Positions 30,101 through 43,900 of a stretch of DNA of 64,000 nt are shown in pieces. The first letter of the stretch is position 1. Each line of letters opens with the position of its first letter. The stretch lies in NCBI GenBank assembly GCA_022410635.1, contig JAJVDF010001736.1:8638-72637 (forward strand), given 5' to 3'. The position numbers and the translations under genes are program-made. The notes below the pieces were generated by a model. It was not told the origin of the DNA and ran no database searches. It was given only the letters and a program-made list of their open reading frames with translations. Source of the stretch: Tretioscincus oriximinensis (Eukaryota > Chordata > Lepidosauria > Squamata > Gymnophthalmidae).

Positions 30101-33100
30101 ATCTTGCGGGGGGAGGAAGCCTCTTTAGCCAGTCTGTTCTTAAGAAACATCTTTTCTGCTAAGAGGAAGTTGCCTGGGGACCCATCTACATCCTGATTTT
30201 ATCGGATGCTCTAGGTTAGAGTAATTTGTAAACTTGTAAAAGTATAGACTCATGAAAACTCCCCACAATGCACTGGGAAAGCAAGAGTAGCCAAAGGAAA
30301 AATGCTTAATTTGGCCCTGAATTGTCCTTCATGATCATTTTACTTTTCTTTATTTTGCTGAACCAGGTGAAATCTGTGGATTCCGGATCCATGGGGCAGG
30401 GGTGCCTTTCGAAGCCGTGATTCTGGATAAAGCAACAGGCGAAGGATTGATACGAGCCAAAGAGCCTGTGGACTGTGAGGCTCATAAGGAACATACGTTC
30501 ACCATCCAGGCTTATGACTGTGGAGAAGGGCCGGATGGCGCCAACACAAAGAAGTCCCACAAGTAAGAGCTAAAACCCTAGAGTGCTTTACGTTTGGCTT
30601 TTGGAAAAATCTTGACGTTGCTGGAGTTCCGAATTGCATGTCTGTTGCTTCTAAGTGACACCCTTGGTTAAAGCAACATACAATAGTGCACAACGAATTC
30701 TTGTGGGATTTTTTTTATTTAGGAGAGCAGAGTGCTTAATAGAAAGATCTTTAATGCAAAATTAATGGCACCCTTGTTCTGGATCAGTGCATTTCATAAA
30801 TGTTGTTACCTGATATTATTAATAGCACATCTCTTAGTCTGCAAAGCACTCAGTCCACTTGTGTTACATAAGGAGATAAGAAGAGTCCTGCTGAATGGGG
30901 CCACAGCCCACCTAGTTCAGCCTCACCAATTGCACCTGGGCTTCTCAAGGAGAAGAAGGCAAAATCTTCTCCTGTTCTCGACACCCTGTAAATGATAGAA
31001 CCAGTTTGGTGTAGTGGTTAGAGTGTGGGACACTTATCTGGTAGTCTCCCGGTTCAATTCCCCACTCCTCCATGAAAGCCAGCTGGGTGACCTTGGGCCA
31101 GTCACAGTTATTTAGAACACACTCAGCCCCACCTACTCCACAGGGTGTCTGTTGTGGAGAAAGTAGCAAAAGCTATGTGCGCCACCCTATAGTAGGACGC
31201 CCTGAGTTCTTCAGGTGTAGGGCGGGATATAAATACAAATAATTAAATACAAGGTGCTTCAAAAAATGTATACACACTTTGAACTTCCATAGAAAATTTC
31301 CTGAAATTTAACTTTGTAGAACAGTAGAACAGTAAATAAATTTTCTATGGAAGTTCACAGTGTGTATACATTTTTTGAAGCACCCTGTAAATAAATATTT
31401 CAGCAATACTGCCTGTTGCTCTATCCCAGAGACAGAATCAAGAAATCCGTCCTATTGATAAGCTTGTCTTCCATAGATTTATGTAACCCTAATGTAAAAC
31501 TATGCAGGTTGCTACCTACCACCACCTCTTCTGGAAGGAAATTCTGTAGACTGATGACTCTTTGGGTAAAAAACCCCCTATTTCCCTTGTCTGTCTTAAC
31601 TCTTTCTGCCCATCAGCTCCAAGGAATCTCTTACGTGTTATGTGATAGAGGAAATATTTTCTCTTCACGCTTTATCTGTTCCATGCATGATTTTATACAC
31701 TTTAAATGCTGTCTTTCAAGAGATGTTGCAGTCTGAGTTCATAAGGGAGGTGCTCCAGCCCCTAGATCATTCTTATGGCCCTTTTTTGCACCTTCTCTAG
31801 TTCCACGATATCATTTCTAAGGTGCGGTAACCAGAATTGTAGACAGTATTCCAAATGTGGCCTCAACATAGATTTGTAAAGAAGCAATATGACACTTGAT
31901 TTATTTTCAGTTCCCTTCCTAAATATCCCTAATGTTGATTTCACTTTTTCACTGCTGGTGCACACTAGGTTGACTCCTTCGTTGAACTACCCACCAATAC
32001 ATCAAGATTCCTTTGCTGCTCTGTCACAGAACGCTTGGTCCCCTTCAAATGATAGGAACAATTGGGATTCTTAGCCCCAATGTGCATGACTTTGCACTTG
32101 CTTAGTTTAAATTGCGTTGCCACTTCATTGCCAGCCGACACGATTTCAAGAGATCCCTCTGGAGCTCTTTACAATCACTTTCAAGCTGCAGACACACTAT
32201 GCCTAAAAGTGGAGTGGGAAGAGCTTTGGAAATTTCTGTAGCCAATTCGAAGTAAATGCCAAACTCCACATCTGTTTCCAGTCCTGCTTCAGAGTCCCCA
32301 CAGTACATGTGGCGACATCGGAATCCCACCAGGCTGCAGATAGAGCCAGAAAAACAGGTTTTTCTGGCCAGGAAGGGGGGGGGGGGAGGCAGCAGCTATT
32401 GGGATCAAGGTTGGGATGGTGGGCTTCCTGTGTGTCGGGTTAGCGTTGCAGCTGGGAAATTTAAAACAAAAAAGCCCCCAGCCCACTCTCTTGGTTGGCT
32501 CTTCTCCCACTTGCTCTTCTCACTCCTGTCACTGCTGCTCCTCTCCGTGCAGGGTCTGCCAATGGCGCTGAGCAGAAAGGTGGCATGAAAGGTGGGGGAC
32601 ATTTCACACCACCTTTCTGCTCAGCGCCATTGGCAGACCCTGCACGGAGAGGAGCAGCAGTGGCAGGAGGAGCAGCAGTGGCAGGAGGAGCAGCAGTGGC
32701 AGGAGGAGCAGCAGCATCTGGGGTCACCAAAGCGTTGGAGGCGTTGGGCTGGTGGAGCTGGTGACATGTCCCTCGCTCTCCGCCCCGCTCCTCATCTGCT
32801 GCTGTTGCCACCGCCTTTGTGCCTCCCTCCACTGGGCCCATCTTTGTTCCCCTCCCTCCTCCCTCCCTGGCTACAATTAAAAATATGATCATTGGACATT
32901 GCGCTGCCCTAAAGGATCCGTGCACAGAACGGGGGTCAGGAGAAAGTGGCAGAAAATGTTATGTGCACAGCCACCCAGTCACTATTGGCTGAGGCAACCA
33001 TAAGGTCAGAACTCAGTGCGAGTCTGAAACAGGGGCACCCGCACAAATGAGAGCAGCTAGTTCAACTAGCCGGAGTTCAATTAGCGCGAGTGGCAAAAGA

Positions 33101-36100
33101 CAGTAGTGGCGACGGATTTAGGCAACATACTCCGTAGCAGAAACAAGAGGTCGGCATACTGAGCTTGGCGGGAGCACTTCGAAGTTGGTTTTTATGGGAA
33201 CAGAATGTGAATGGGGGACGTTGGAGCCACTGCAGCATCCGCTCTTAGGTGTAGTGCATCCGCAGCCTCCGTTTTTATTGTAGTGTTGTCAGCAAAATTT
33301 GCTGTCTCTCTATTTGCTGTAGCATCCAGATCATTTATGAATATATTAAAAAATTATAGGCCCCAAAGTACTTTTATACTCACTTGTGTTACCTGCTAAG
33401 AAGTGTAAATATGAAAATGTAGTTGCAAAGAGGTAGAGTGGGAGCATGAATGCTAGATCCAGAACAGACACATGGTTATTCTAAGGCCATTCAGAGTTTT
33501 TAAATTTATTTTTATTTTATTTATTTATTTGTACTTGTATCCCACCCTATACCCGAAGGTCTCAGGGCAGCCAACCATAGGGCGGCGCACATAGCTTTTG
33601 TTGCTTTCTCCACAACAGACACCCTGTGGAGCAGGTGGGCTGAGAGACTTCAAAGAACTTTGACTGGCCCAAAGTCACCACATTATCATTTCAGATAATT
33701 ATCATTTCAATTACTTATCATTTTGACCTTTTTTTCAGTAGTAACTTGTAGCTTTTCTAAGGACATTTCACTAGTTAGTTTGATCCTATTCATCCATCCT
33801 AACTGTTACCTTCCATTTCCTTCAGCCTTAGGAATAACAGTTTTTGACCATTTTTTCTCACATCTTATATTAAACGTTATGATAACGTTTTGTCTTTTTT
33901 ACTCTCCGTCCTGGAATTAATTATTGTCTTCCAATCAGTAAACTGTATTGTCCTTCTTTTACTCTTTCTCATTGTCCAATTTCCAGAGCCATACATTACA
34001 CCTGGGAAGGACTTCAATGATTCTGATCTTTAAGAAAACAATTCTGTCTTTAGTGATCTTCTCTTACTTCATCGTTGCTTTCTTCTTTGGGATTATTCTC
34101 CTCATTAATCCCGCTAGTGCACTGTTTTTCTTGGGGCTCAGGAAAACACCACAGACTTACCACTTCTATTTTTTCCTTTGCGAACAATAAAATAGATTAA
34201 GGGTGCAAATTAACATTATTGAACCCTAATTCACTATCTGGAGAGAAGAAGCATTCTGCTTATTTGCTGAATATTATTTAACCCTGACTTGAATATTATT
34301 TAATCCTGATTTAATAGCACTCAGAGCAGCTTGTGTGATTCATACAAAACAAAACGGCATTATTCCAACATGTATTTGTAATCCAACCTCACTCTTAAAC
34401 AGCTGTAGGGATGGACTGGCCAGCATGCCAGATTGTTGAAAAGCAAGTGGGCTCATGCAAGTGGGCCTCTGTCCATGCATTTTATTTTGTCCCCTGCCTT
34501 CCTGCTGTATACTTCTGCCTGCTATCTGTTCAGCACCACCTGCAGACAGAGCAGAAAAGCTCCTATGCAGAGGACAGAGAAGCTGCTGTTCGTTCAGCAC
34601 CAACTGCACCATCCCCAATGTTTTAAGGTGCTTTCCAAAGGCCTCCAGCCCTTCCTGCTCCCGGCCCCACTGAAACAAAGTTATTCAGTTAATTTCTGTG
34701 TGATCTTGAGTAGGAGGATTTATTTATACTTATACCCTGCCCTATACCTGAAGGTCTCAGGGCAGCCAAACAGTAAAACATCAATACAAAATTAAAACAG
34801 TTATAAAACAATATCTAAAGTTAGGGACAGAGATGACATTTCTTCAGCCAAAGATCAGGTAAAAAGAGGTGGTTGAGAATATACTGAACAAATTAAGTTA
34901 TTGGAAAATGCTTTCTCTTGACTTTTTCTGCTTGAGACTTTCCAGGTGCAAATGGTGGGCCCTTGTGGGAGACAGAAGGCTGGATGGGGTCTAGCCCCAT
35001 CCATCAGGGGGCCCTCATACGCTCTTATGTGATGTGGCTTAACACCTCTGATTAATTGTGACATGGCTCTACAGTTTTATTATTTACACTTTCTTAGGAA
35101 TCGGGAGATAATTCACTTTTTAAGACACTTGTCAAATGCTCTACAAATTAAAATGACCCATGTTTACAACTTAAAATGTTTGGAATCTGCATCCAGGTTT
35201 TAAACATTCAAAGCCATTGGCTGCATTCTGACCTCCCCCTTCCTTAGTGTTATTTTCCGCTATTGTGTGATAAAAGGCATTTTTCTCAACCTAGGCACAA
35301 TTATTCTTAGCAGTAATGAAATATAGATAAAATTTCCATAGGATAAAGTGTTTCCTTAATTGTTTTGTGCAGTATATATTGTTTTTAAAGGGATAAAATA
35401 CTACAATAAGATATTCTAAAGCATAAAGGGAAGGAAATTTGCAATTATCTGTAGTTTTTCTACCATTTACTGAGGGAAATACTTCCATGGACCATCTGGG
35501 ACAGCATGAACATATGGAGGGAAAAATACAGCCTCACATGGGAGCAAAAATATGGGTATGGAGGTGGTACCTCAGCAGTTAATGTCTCCATTGTGCCCCC
35601 CTTTGAATGCTGAAAATAATGATAGATTTCAAAGAAATAGCCATGTTAGACTGGATCCAGAAAATGTAGCAAGGGGGTCTTTGCCATGTGCTTAAAAAAA
35701 TTAAATAATAGCCTGATAATTATGGGTGGGTCTGAAGGACTGAAGATGGATTAAAACTACGTGTTGGAACAGCAAAGACTAAAAAGCAAACTAAAAGTTC
35801 AGAGAGGCTGTTAAAATGGAAATATCAGGATGAACACAAACGTTTTCAACTGATTTATAAGATCACTAAAGGAGAGGGCTATCCGAAAGCTTATTCTAAA
35901 GGCTGGAATTCCCGTGGGGAAATCCCAGTATTTGGGGCAAAACCCAGTATTTTGTCAGTAAGCTTCAAATGACCTCAGACTCCAGTATGTTAAAGCAGTC
36001 TGAGGTATCCAGGTAAGGAGCCATGTAGGGCTTTAGAAGTTAAAATAGCACAAATTCGTCTAGATGCATCATACTTGGCAGCCTAACTATGCAGTGTTGC

Positions 36101-39100
36101 AGTATTAGCTGCAGCCTCTAACCCTTATTCAAGGACAAACCAACAACAAGTGCGTTCTAATAATCTAATAGATTTTCAATCCATGTGTTACAGGGAAGGA
36201 GGTGGTCTAAGCTGTGTGCACAGGATGACTTAAACTCTATAAAGCTATATTCTGGAATATAGCACTCGCGTGTCTGTGCACACCAAATCTGTACATTCTG
36301 TGACCAGGGCCCCAGTTCCGTAATATTGCTCGCTGATCTCGAGGCAGTGCAGTCCGAGAATCTTTGTAGCAGCCACTAGAAACTACTGCTGCGTTCTAGC
36401 TTGTTTTAACTTCTCGTGCCTAATTTGTGCACACGCATATGCTCAGGAGAGGTTGGGGGTTGGCCGCAAGAGGACGGAGGTTCTCCTGAACAATGCCTCA
36501 ATATCTCAGCAATAGTTTATTCCTGGAAAAACGGTGTTTATTGCGGAACGACTGCTGAAAAATGCTCAACCCATGTGCTGGACTCGTTCTCAGCTCGCTC
36601 GGATCGAGGTAGAAATATGCTGTGCGTGTAGGGTTGCCATACGTCCCGGTAAATCGGGACAATCCCAGTTTGGGGGACTAAAATATAGTCCCCTCCGGGT
36701 TTTGAGCTAAAATCCAGGCTTTTGACATTCCCCGATGCTGCGTCAGGGAATGTAAAAAGGCGGGATTTTAAAGGAAAAGCAGCTGCCAGAGCTGACGGCT
36801 GCAGCACACGCAACGCTTTCCGGGGTCCTGGGAGGACCCTCAGAGCGCGCCGTAGCTGCTCCTTGGCTGGAGGCGGGGTTTCGCCCTGCTCTCAGGCAAA
36901 GCCAACTCGCCTCCAGTGGAGCAAAAACGCCTGGGTTTCTGACAGGAGGAAAGCTCTGTTCTCCTATCACAAACGCAGGCGTTTTTGCTCCGCTGGAGCT
37001 GGCGCGCTTGCCTGAGAGCAGGCCGAAACCCCGCCTCAAGCCAAAGAGCAGCTACGTACGCACGTGCACACAGACGCTTGTAGTGAGAGGTTCTGCCTTT
37101 CTCTACAAGCGTCTGTATGTGGGCATGCGTGCATGCGTTCATATGTGTGCATGCGCGTGCACGCACCCCCTCACCCCACCCCCATCCCGGTTTTGGGCTG
37201 CCAAAATATGGCAACCCTATGTTCGCGTGCAACCTCTATTCAGGAATGACCATCAGTAGAAGCTGAGTTTAAACTGCCGCATGCACCTCTTGTGACAGCT
37301 TGAGATTTATTAGCCTACCAAAGTCCCATAGCTGGTCTTATCAGTGGAGATGTCACCTCTGTCTAGCGTTGCAGTTAAAGCCATCTCCGTAATGGAGAAC
37401 AGCCTGGCCGGGGAGCTTTCATTTTACCAAAGATCAGCTGCAGTCTATTGGCTTTTATCCAGTTTATCACAGCCTGAAAGCCCTGGTTCAGCACTTCAGT
37501 TGTTGGATAACCATCCGGACGGTGTTCTGAGGAGGTTCTTTTGCATACAAAGAGGCAAAAAAGTCCCAAGTGTGTCCAATAGTTGGCTGAAGGTCTGAAT
37601 CTTTATCCCAAACTTCAGATGACCACCCTTAAGATCCTGCTCGCCATCTTGACATTAAAACAGTGCGTTTCTACTCCTTAAGAACGGAGTTTAGATCAGA
37701 AACCAAATGGATTAACCCTGTTTTCCAGGATTGCTGAAGCAAGTGTAAAGGTAAAGGTGTGACCAGGGTCTCTGTGGTTTTGTGTAGAAGGAGAAACATC
37801 TGTGGAAGCTCATTCTGCCTACATTTTTATTGTTAGATTCTAAGGTGTATGGCTCTCTTACTAGATATCGTTGCTAGAATGCCTTTAGGTGCATCTGAAG
37901 AAGTAGTCCTGTCTATAAAGGTTTGTGCTGCCTATTGTCTTTGTTTAGTCTCCGATACGAGAAGAGGAAGGAGAGAAAAAGAAAGGAAAGGTGGGAAGGA
38001 AGGAGAGAAGGAGACTCCATAGTACCTGTAGAGATAGACTTGTCTGCAACAGTCTGCATTCTTTTTTAGTCTCTAAAGTGATTCAAGATCCCCTTAGTCT
38101 TCTTCTTCAGATGCCTCTTGTAGGCAAGAAGGCTTGCCCTCAAAAGCTTATGCTGTCCACCTTTTTCTTGTAAGTCTCTATATAAGACTCCCTTGCTAGA
38201 TATTCTTGCTAGGGTGTCTGTTTCTCCTGATGCAGCTGATGAAGAAGAGGAAGAGGAAGAAGAAAAGGAAAAAGAAGAGGAAGAACTGGGTTCTTATACC
38301 CCGCTTTTCTCACCTTTCAAAGGGAGTCAAAGCGGTTTACAAGTGTATTTTTGCCCGAAGGCTGACATTCTATCTTCCCCACTAGGCTCTGGTGGTTCCC
38401 ATGTATCTACTTGCAGTCAGTTGCAATTTCTTGCAATTCTTGCTTTCGAATAGCTGGGTTGGCTAGAGCTACAGGCTAGTGGAAGGTGCTCATCCCTCCC
38501 CATGGGGCTTCGAAACCCCATCTCCCAGCTGAGAGACGGATTCCTTAGCGACTGAGCTATCCGTGCCTGAAGGAGTAGATCTGCCCCCAAAAGCTCCTGC
38601 AACCTGTCTTTTTCTTGTTAGTCTTTAAGATAATAAAAGACCCCTTTGCTAGTTATTTTGTGAAGCTGTAAAGTACTATAATACGTTAAATGGAAGCTGG
38701 TAGCTATGGCTTCATGTAGTGTGTTGTTATCTGTAGTGATTGTCTGTACTGCGGGGTTCCCGGAAAGAGGATTTGCTACCTGTCCCTAGACAAATGACGA
38801 ACTGAGATACCCTGAAATCTTTTGAGCTGATATTCTTCCAATTTCCAAAGGCTCTACTCATTACCTTAAGCGCTAAACCCCACTAAATCTCTAATGTCTC
38901 TTTGAGATTAAACCAGTGCCCAGATTTCCCCCTCAATCTTCGGCTCTGGTAACTACAGCCTAGGGGCTCTCTCTTTTCAATTCCGTTCTTTCAGGATTTT
39001 TGTCCCCTCGTTGTGAAGCATGGTTTATGTTCTTGAGATATTTTCCTCACAAACATTGCCAGGATTTAAATTTCAGTCAGGTTCCATCACCTGAGCTGGG

Positions 39101-40908
39101 TCAAGCTCCTTCCTTCCTTTCCATTTGCTACCCATTGTCTTGTAAGATATGTTTGTTATTTCTTGTTGAAAGCTGACAAATGATGCCTTGAAATTACGAC
39201 AAAATGTTTATTTTTAGAAAGACCCTCGGTTCCCTCACAAGAACTAGTGAACGTTTTTTGGAATATGAACCGTGTGGATGAGGGCAGCAGATTATGAAGT
39301 CGTTTCAAGGACGTTTTTGAGATTGCTATTTTCCCTCTCTTTTTATTTTAAACGAAGCTCTGTGTTTGTGGAGAGGGGTGAGCGCCCTCTACTGGCATCA
39401 CCTGCAGCCAAACTAGCTATTTGAAAGCAAGAAATTGCAATTAGATAAATGGGGAAGATAGAATGTAAGCCTTTGGGTAAAGAATAAATCTCTGAGTCTC
39501 TTTGGGTGAGAAAAGCTGGGTATAAAACCCAGTTCTTCCTCTTCCTCCTCTTCCTCCTCTTCCTCTTCCGCTGCTTCTTCTTCCTCTTCTTCCTCTTCTT
39601 CCTCTTCCTCTTCTTCTTCTTCCTCTTCTTCTTCCTCCTCTTCTTCCTCCTCTTCCTCCTCCTCTTCTTCCTCCTCTTCTTCCTCCTCTTCTTCCTCCTC
39701 TTCCTTCTTTGGAATATTGTGTTCAATTCTGGTCACCACATCTCAAGAGGGATATTGTGGAACTAGAGAAGGTGCAGAAAAGGGCAACAAAAATGATCAA
39801 GGGTCTGGAGCACCNCCCTTATGAAGTCAGGCTGCAACATCTGGGCCTCGAAAGGTGACATCTGAGAGGTGATCTGATTGAAGTGTACAAAATCATGCAT
39901 GGGATGGATAGGGNGAATAGAGAAAAAATGTTTTCTCTATCACACAAGGACCAGAGGGCACTCCTTAAAACTGATGGGCAGAAAAGTGAGAACAGAAAAA
40001 GGAAAGTATTTTTTCACCCAGAGGGTCATCGGCCTATGGAATTTACTTCCTGAAGAGATAATGGTAGTGGTAGTTTGGATAGTTTCAAGACAGGACTAAA
40101 CAGGTTTATGAAAACCAAGGGTATAAATGGGTACTAGGATGGATGTCTGGGTGATTCCTCTGGGATGGAGCAACAGGCAGGACTCCTAAAATACCATTTG
40201 CAGGGAGTCATGAACAGGAGCATATTTTGCTTTCCTCTGTTCGGACTGCCCAGGTGCATCTGGTGAGCCTCTGTGTGGGACAGAATGCTGGACTTGATGG
40301 GCTGTGGCCTGATCCAGTATGGCTCTTCTTATGTTCTTACTCTTATTCTGTCCTAGAAACGGGTCTAAGGGGCCAGTTGTCCACATGCAATTCCAGGCTT
40401 ACCCAGACCACTTTCAGAACTTTTACCCCTTACCCTGTGATCTGCTTCTTAACAGCGATTTTGAATTTTTCCCTTTAATCGCATGCTGTACCGCTGCAAA
40501 TCAAGTACTAAACCGAGAGCATAAAACGAACAACCCTGTTCCTCCTGTTCTCTCACTTCTGTCCACCTCAGCATTTCAGAAAAATGCAGCTGCTTGAATT
40601 GCTGGCTGCTATTGGGTTGCCAATGGCAGCTCACTTTCAAAGGCTTTTCTTCCATCCCCAAAGGACCCTATCAGGGGAGGCATAACATGGGTTGCCAGGG
40701 CTCAGGGCAAGGGACGGCAGCGCTGATACCTCCACCTCCCTGACTATTGTTACTGCTTACCCGTATGATGTTCTCAGTGGCCAGGTGGTGAAAGGGACTT
40801 GGGCTGTTGCTCCTCTTTCCCTTTCTTCCTTCTGTCATGTCCAGGAGACACGCACAGATGTCTGCTTGTCTACAGGAGCTGCAATATAGTAGGAAAGGGA
40901 CAATAAGT

Positions 40909-40949
<41 letters not shown>

Positions 40950-43900
40950 AAGGCCTAGTGCTGTACACTAGCATCATGGGCCCAAAATAAACAAGTGTCA
41001 AACAGTTCCAAGATCAGAGGTATCCAGAAATACATCAGTATCACCGAGAATTCCAGGGTCAGAAGCACAGAAAAACCAGGCAGGACAAACACAGTCTGGA
41101 GATTCCAAACACAGCTAAGGCAACAATTGATTCTCAGCAGCTACTGTAAAGAGCACAGTTCTTAAATAACTCACTCTGATGTAAGATGTGATGACTTCAC
41201 CTTATGCTTGAGGCGTTTTGACCTTCTGATATTTGCCAGTTCCTGTCGGGACTCCAAGATGTCCCTGACCCTGTACTGACTTACGTCTTCTTCAGATGCC
41301 ACTGCTTGTAAATCTTGAGAGACAGGAGAGAGAGAAGGGAGGGGAGGAACTGAAACGGCTGGCTACACTAAATCCACCTCCTCTTCTGAAGATGAACAGT
41401 CACCAACAGTTCTGACCATGACACCTTCCTTCTTCCCCTTGCCTTCTCCTCCCAAATTTGCAACTAGATTCTGTGTCATCCAGAGCAAATGTTAATTCTG
41501 ACATCAGTTCTGGATTGCAGTGGTGCCATGTGTGTTTTGGTGTCTCCCTCAGCTCATCTTCCAGGGCATGTGGCTTTTTTGCCCCTCCCACCCCACTGCA
41601 GTGGTGCATCTGCATGCAGACTGATGCCTATGAAGGCTTCAAAGAAGCATGTCTCCAACCATATGTTAAGAAAGTGACTTATTGAACAATTCTGCAACAG
41701 GCATCTTAATCAGAATTGCAGCGACTAGCCAGTTGAAATGCCACCCTTTTTTTACGGGCCGCATGGGCCCCCTGTCCAATCAGTAGCCAGTACTATCCCC
41801 TTCTAGAATGTTATCCGAGTCAATAATCTCTCTTCTAAATGTTCAGGTTGGAACCCTCTGAACTGGTAAACAATCAATGGTAATTTGCTGGACCTGAGTG
41901 AAACCTTAACTGTTCCTGCTGGCTCTCCTTTATATTGTAGCACATGTTGTGTATATTCCAGTGCCGCCCAAATATTTTAGTACTGCAGCTCATGCAGATT
42001 CAGTTAGCACAAAAAGCCACAGTCTTTGGGCTTCATCTTTGTGCCTAAATTGCAACATAACAAGGCAGAGCCCAATCATCCATCTCTCCACCAAGCATTT
42101 CCCAATCCCAGCACGTGCAAGCAGTATCCAGCAGTCTCTCTCCTTCTCATCTGCCTCCCATCTGCAACGAACAAAGATTTACAGTATGTCTTGCCTGTAT
42201 CTACATATCTGCTTTTATCTATCCTTCAGGCTCCGGTGCCCTAATGAGCAGCTGGGGTTGGTTTACTTCATTTAATTTGCTTTCAGAATCATAGTGTTGG
42301 AAGGGACCTCCAGGGTTATGGGGTCCAGCCCCTGCTCAGTAGGATTCACGAAACCATCCCAGACGGATGGCTGCCAGCCTCTTTTTGAAGACTTCCAGCA
42401 AAGAAGACTTCACCACCTTCCGTGGCAACCTGGTTTATCAGCTGTTCTGACAGAAAGCTTTCTGACAGAATAGCTCAGGTGTTACGAATTGTTCTTTCAT
42501 GGGAGAGATCTGTTCTCGAAACCTCGTGTCAGCCGTGGAGAATATGCTTTACTAGCTTTAGCTTTGGCCAGCTCATCTATTTGAAAGAAAGAAGATTCGC
42601 AATCCACATTTTAAGTAGATTCATGAGTACCACCACTAATCTGGTGAGGAAGATAGAATAGACGTAGGCAGCTATCAGGTCTCCTCTCAGTCTTCTCTTT
42701 TGCAGACTAAACATCACTAGATCCTTTAACTGTTCCTCTTAGGACATGGTTTCAGACTACTCACCATCTTTGTAACTCTTTTGAGCTTGTTCTATGTTAT
42801 CAATGTCCTTTTCCTAGCAGCAAAACAGTCTAGCCCTTATCTCTAGAGGTAGGCAGTTCTGCAGCCCTGTCCTACCTAGGTAGGGCCATTTCTCATTTAC
42901 TACGGTAAATTTTATTTATTTAGTTAGTTAGTTAGTTACTTAGTTCGGTCGCTCGCTAGGTCGTTCGTTCGCTAGGTCGTTTGTTCGTTCACTAGGTCTT
43001 TTGTTTCAAAAGCCTTAGAACAGCTAACAATAAAAACAACAACACAAAATTTGCATAATAAAACAGTATCCAAACAGTATCTGAAAAATGGCACTTCTTC
43101 ACCAAAGGCCACAGGCTAAAGAAGTGTGTCTTCCACACTAATGTGTCACACTAATCAACAGTGCAAAGCTCTATGTCAGTATTTATGTGGGAAACCTGCA
43201 TTAGAATCTAAACAGCATGTGCCAAAATGCTGATTTGATGTATGTTCTTGCAGCTGCACATATATTCATTCAGGCTTGGTCTATATATAGATACAGCAAT
43301 GCTTAATCTGTTGATCGATTGAACAGTCTATGTTCACCAAACTGTAGGATACTACAAATTCTGTTGAATGCAAATATCCCCAATTATTGTTTCAGTGGAT
43401 TTTCAAACGTGAGCCGAACTTTGCATTTTGAGCCGACCTGTTTCCCTTCCAGGAAAGGGACCTATTATAAGCAGTATTATTTTTGAAAAAGGTGCAGAGA
43501 TTGCAAGGATTGACTCCAATATAGGGTTTCCACATAAAAACCAGTATTCTAACAAGGGTTAATGCCTGTGCCTGTCTATCTATGGAACACAGATCCGACT
43601 CACAGGCCACACACGAGTGGGTAAAATGATGCAAACCTTATATTGACCAGATTTTCTGAGGTTGAAACTGAGGAAATTAATATTCATGCTAATTTTCATA
43701 TTCATGAATATGCAAATTACCCACCAACATGCATACCCCTCTGAAATCCCTGTGAAGCTAGGCAAAATCCCGGCTTTTTACATTCCCCGATGCTGCGTCA
43801 GAGAATGTAAAAAGGCGGGATTTTAAAGGAAAAGCAGCCATCAGATCTGACAGCTGCAGCCCGAGCAACGCTTTCCGGGGTCCTGGGGGGACCCTCAGAG

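Noticed and set aside
32461..32925. 154-codon frame with an alanine/proline repeat (minus strand)
   Set aside because: Arises from the GC-rich 18-base tandem and inverted repeat; no domain, no splice or promoter support.
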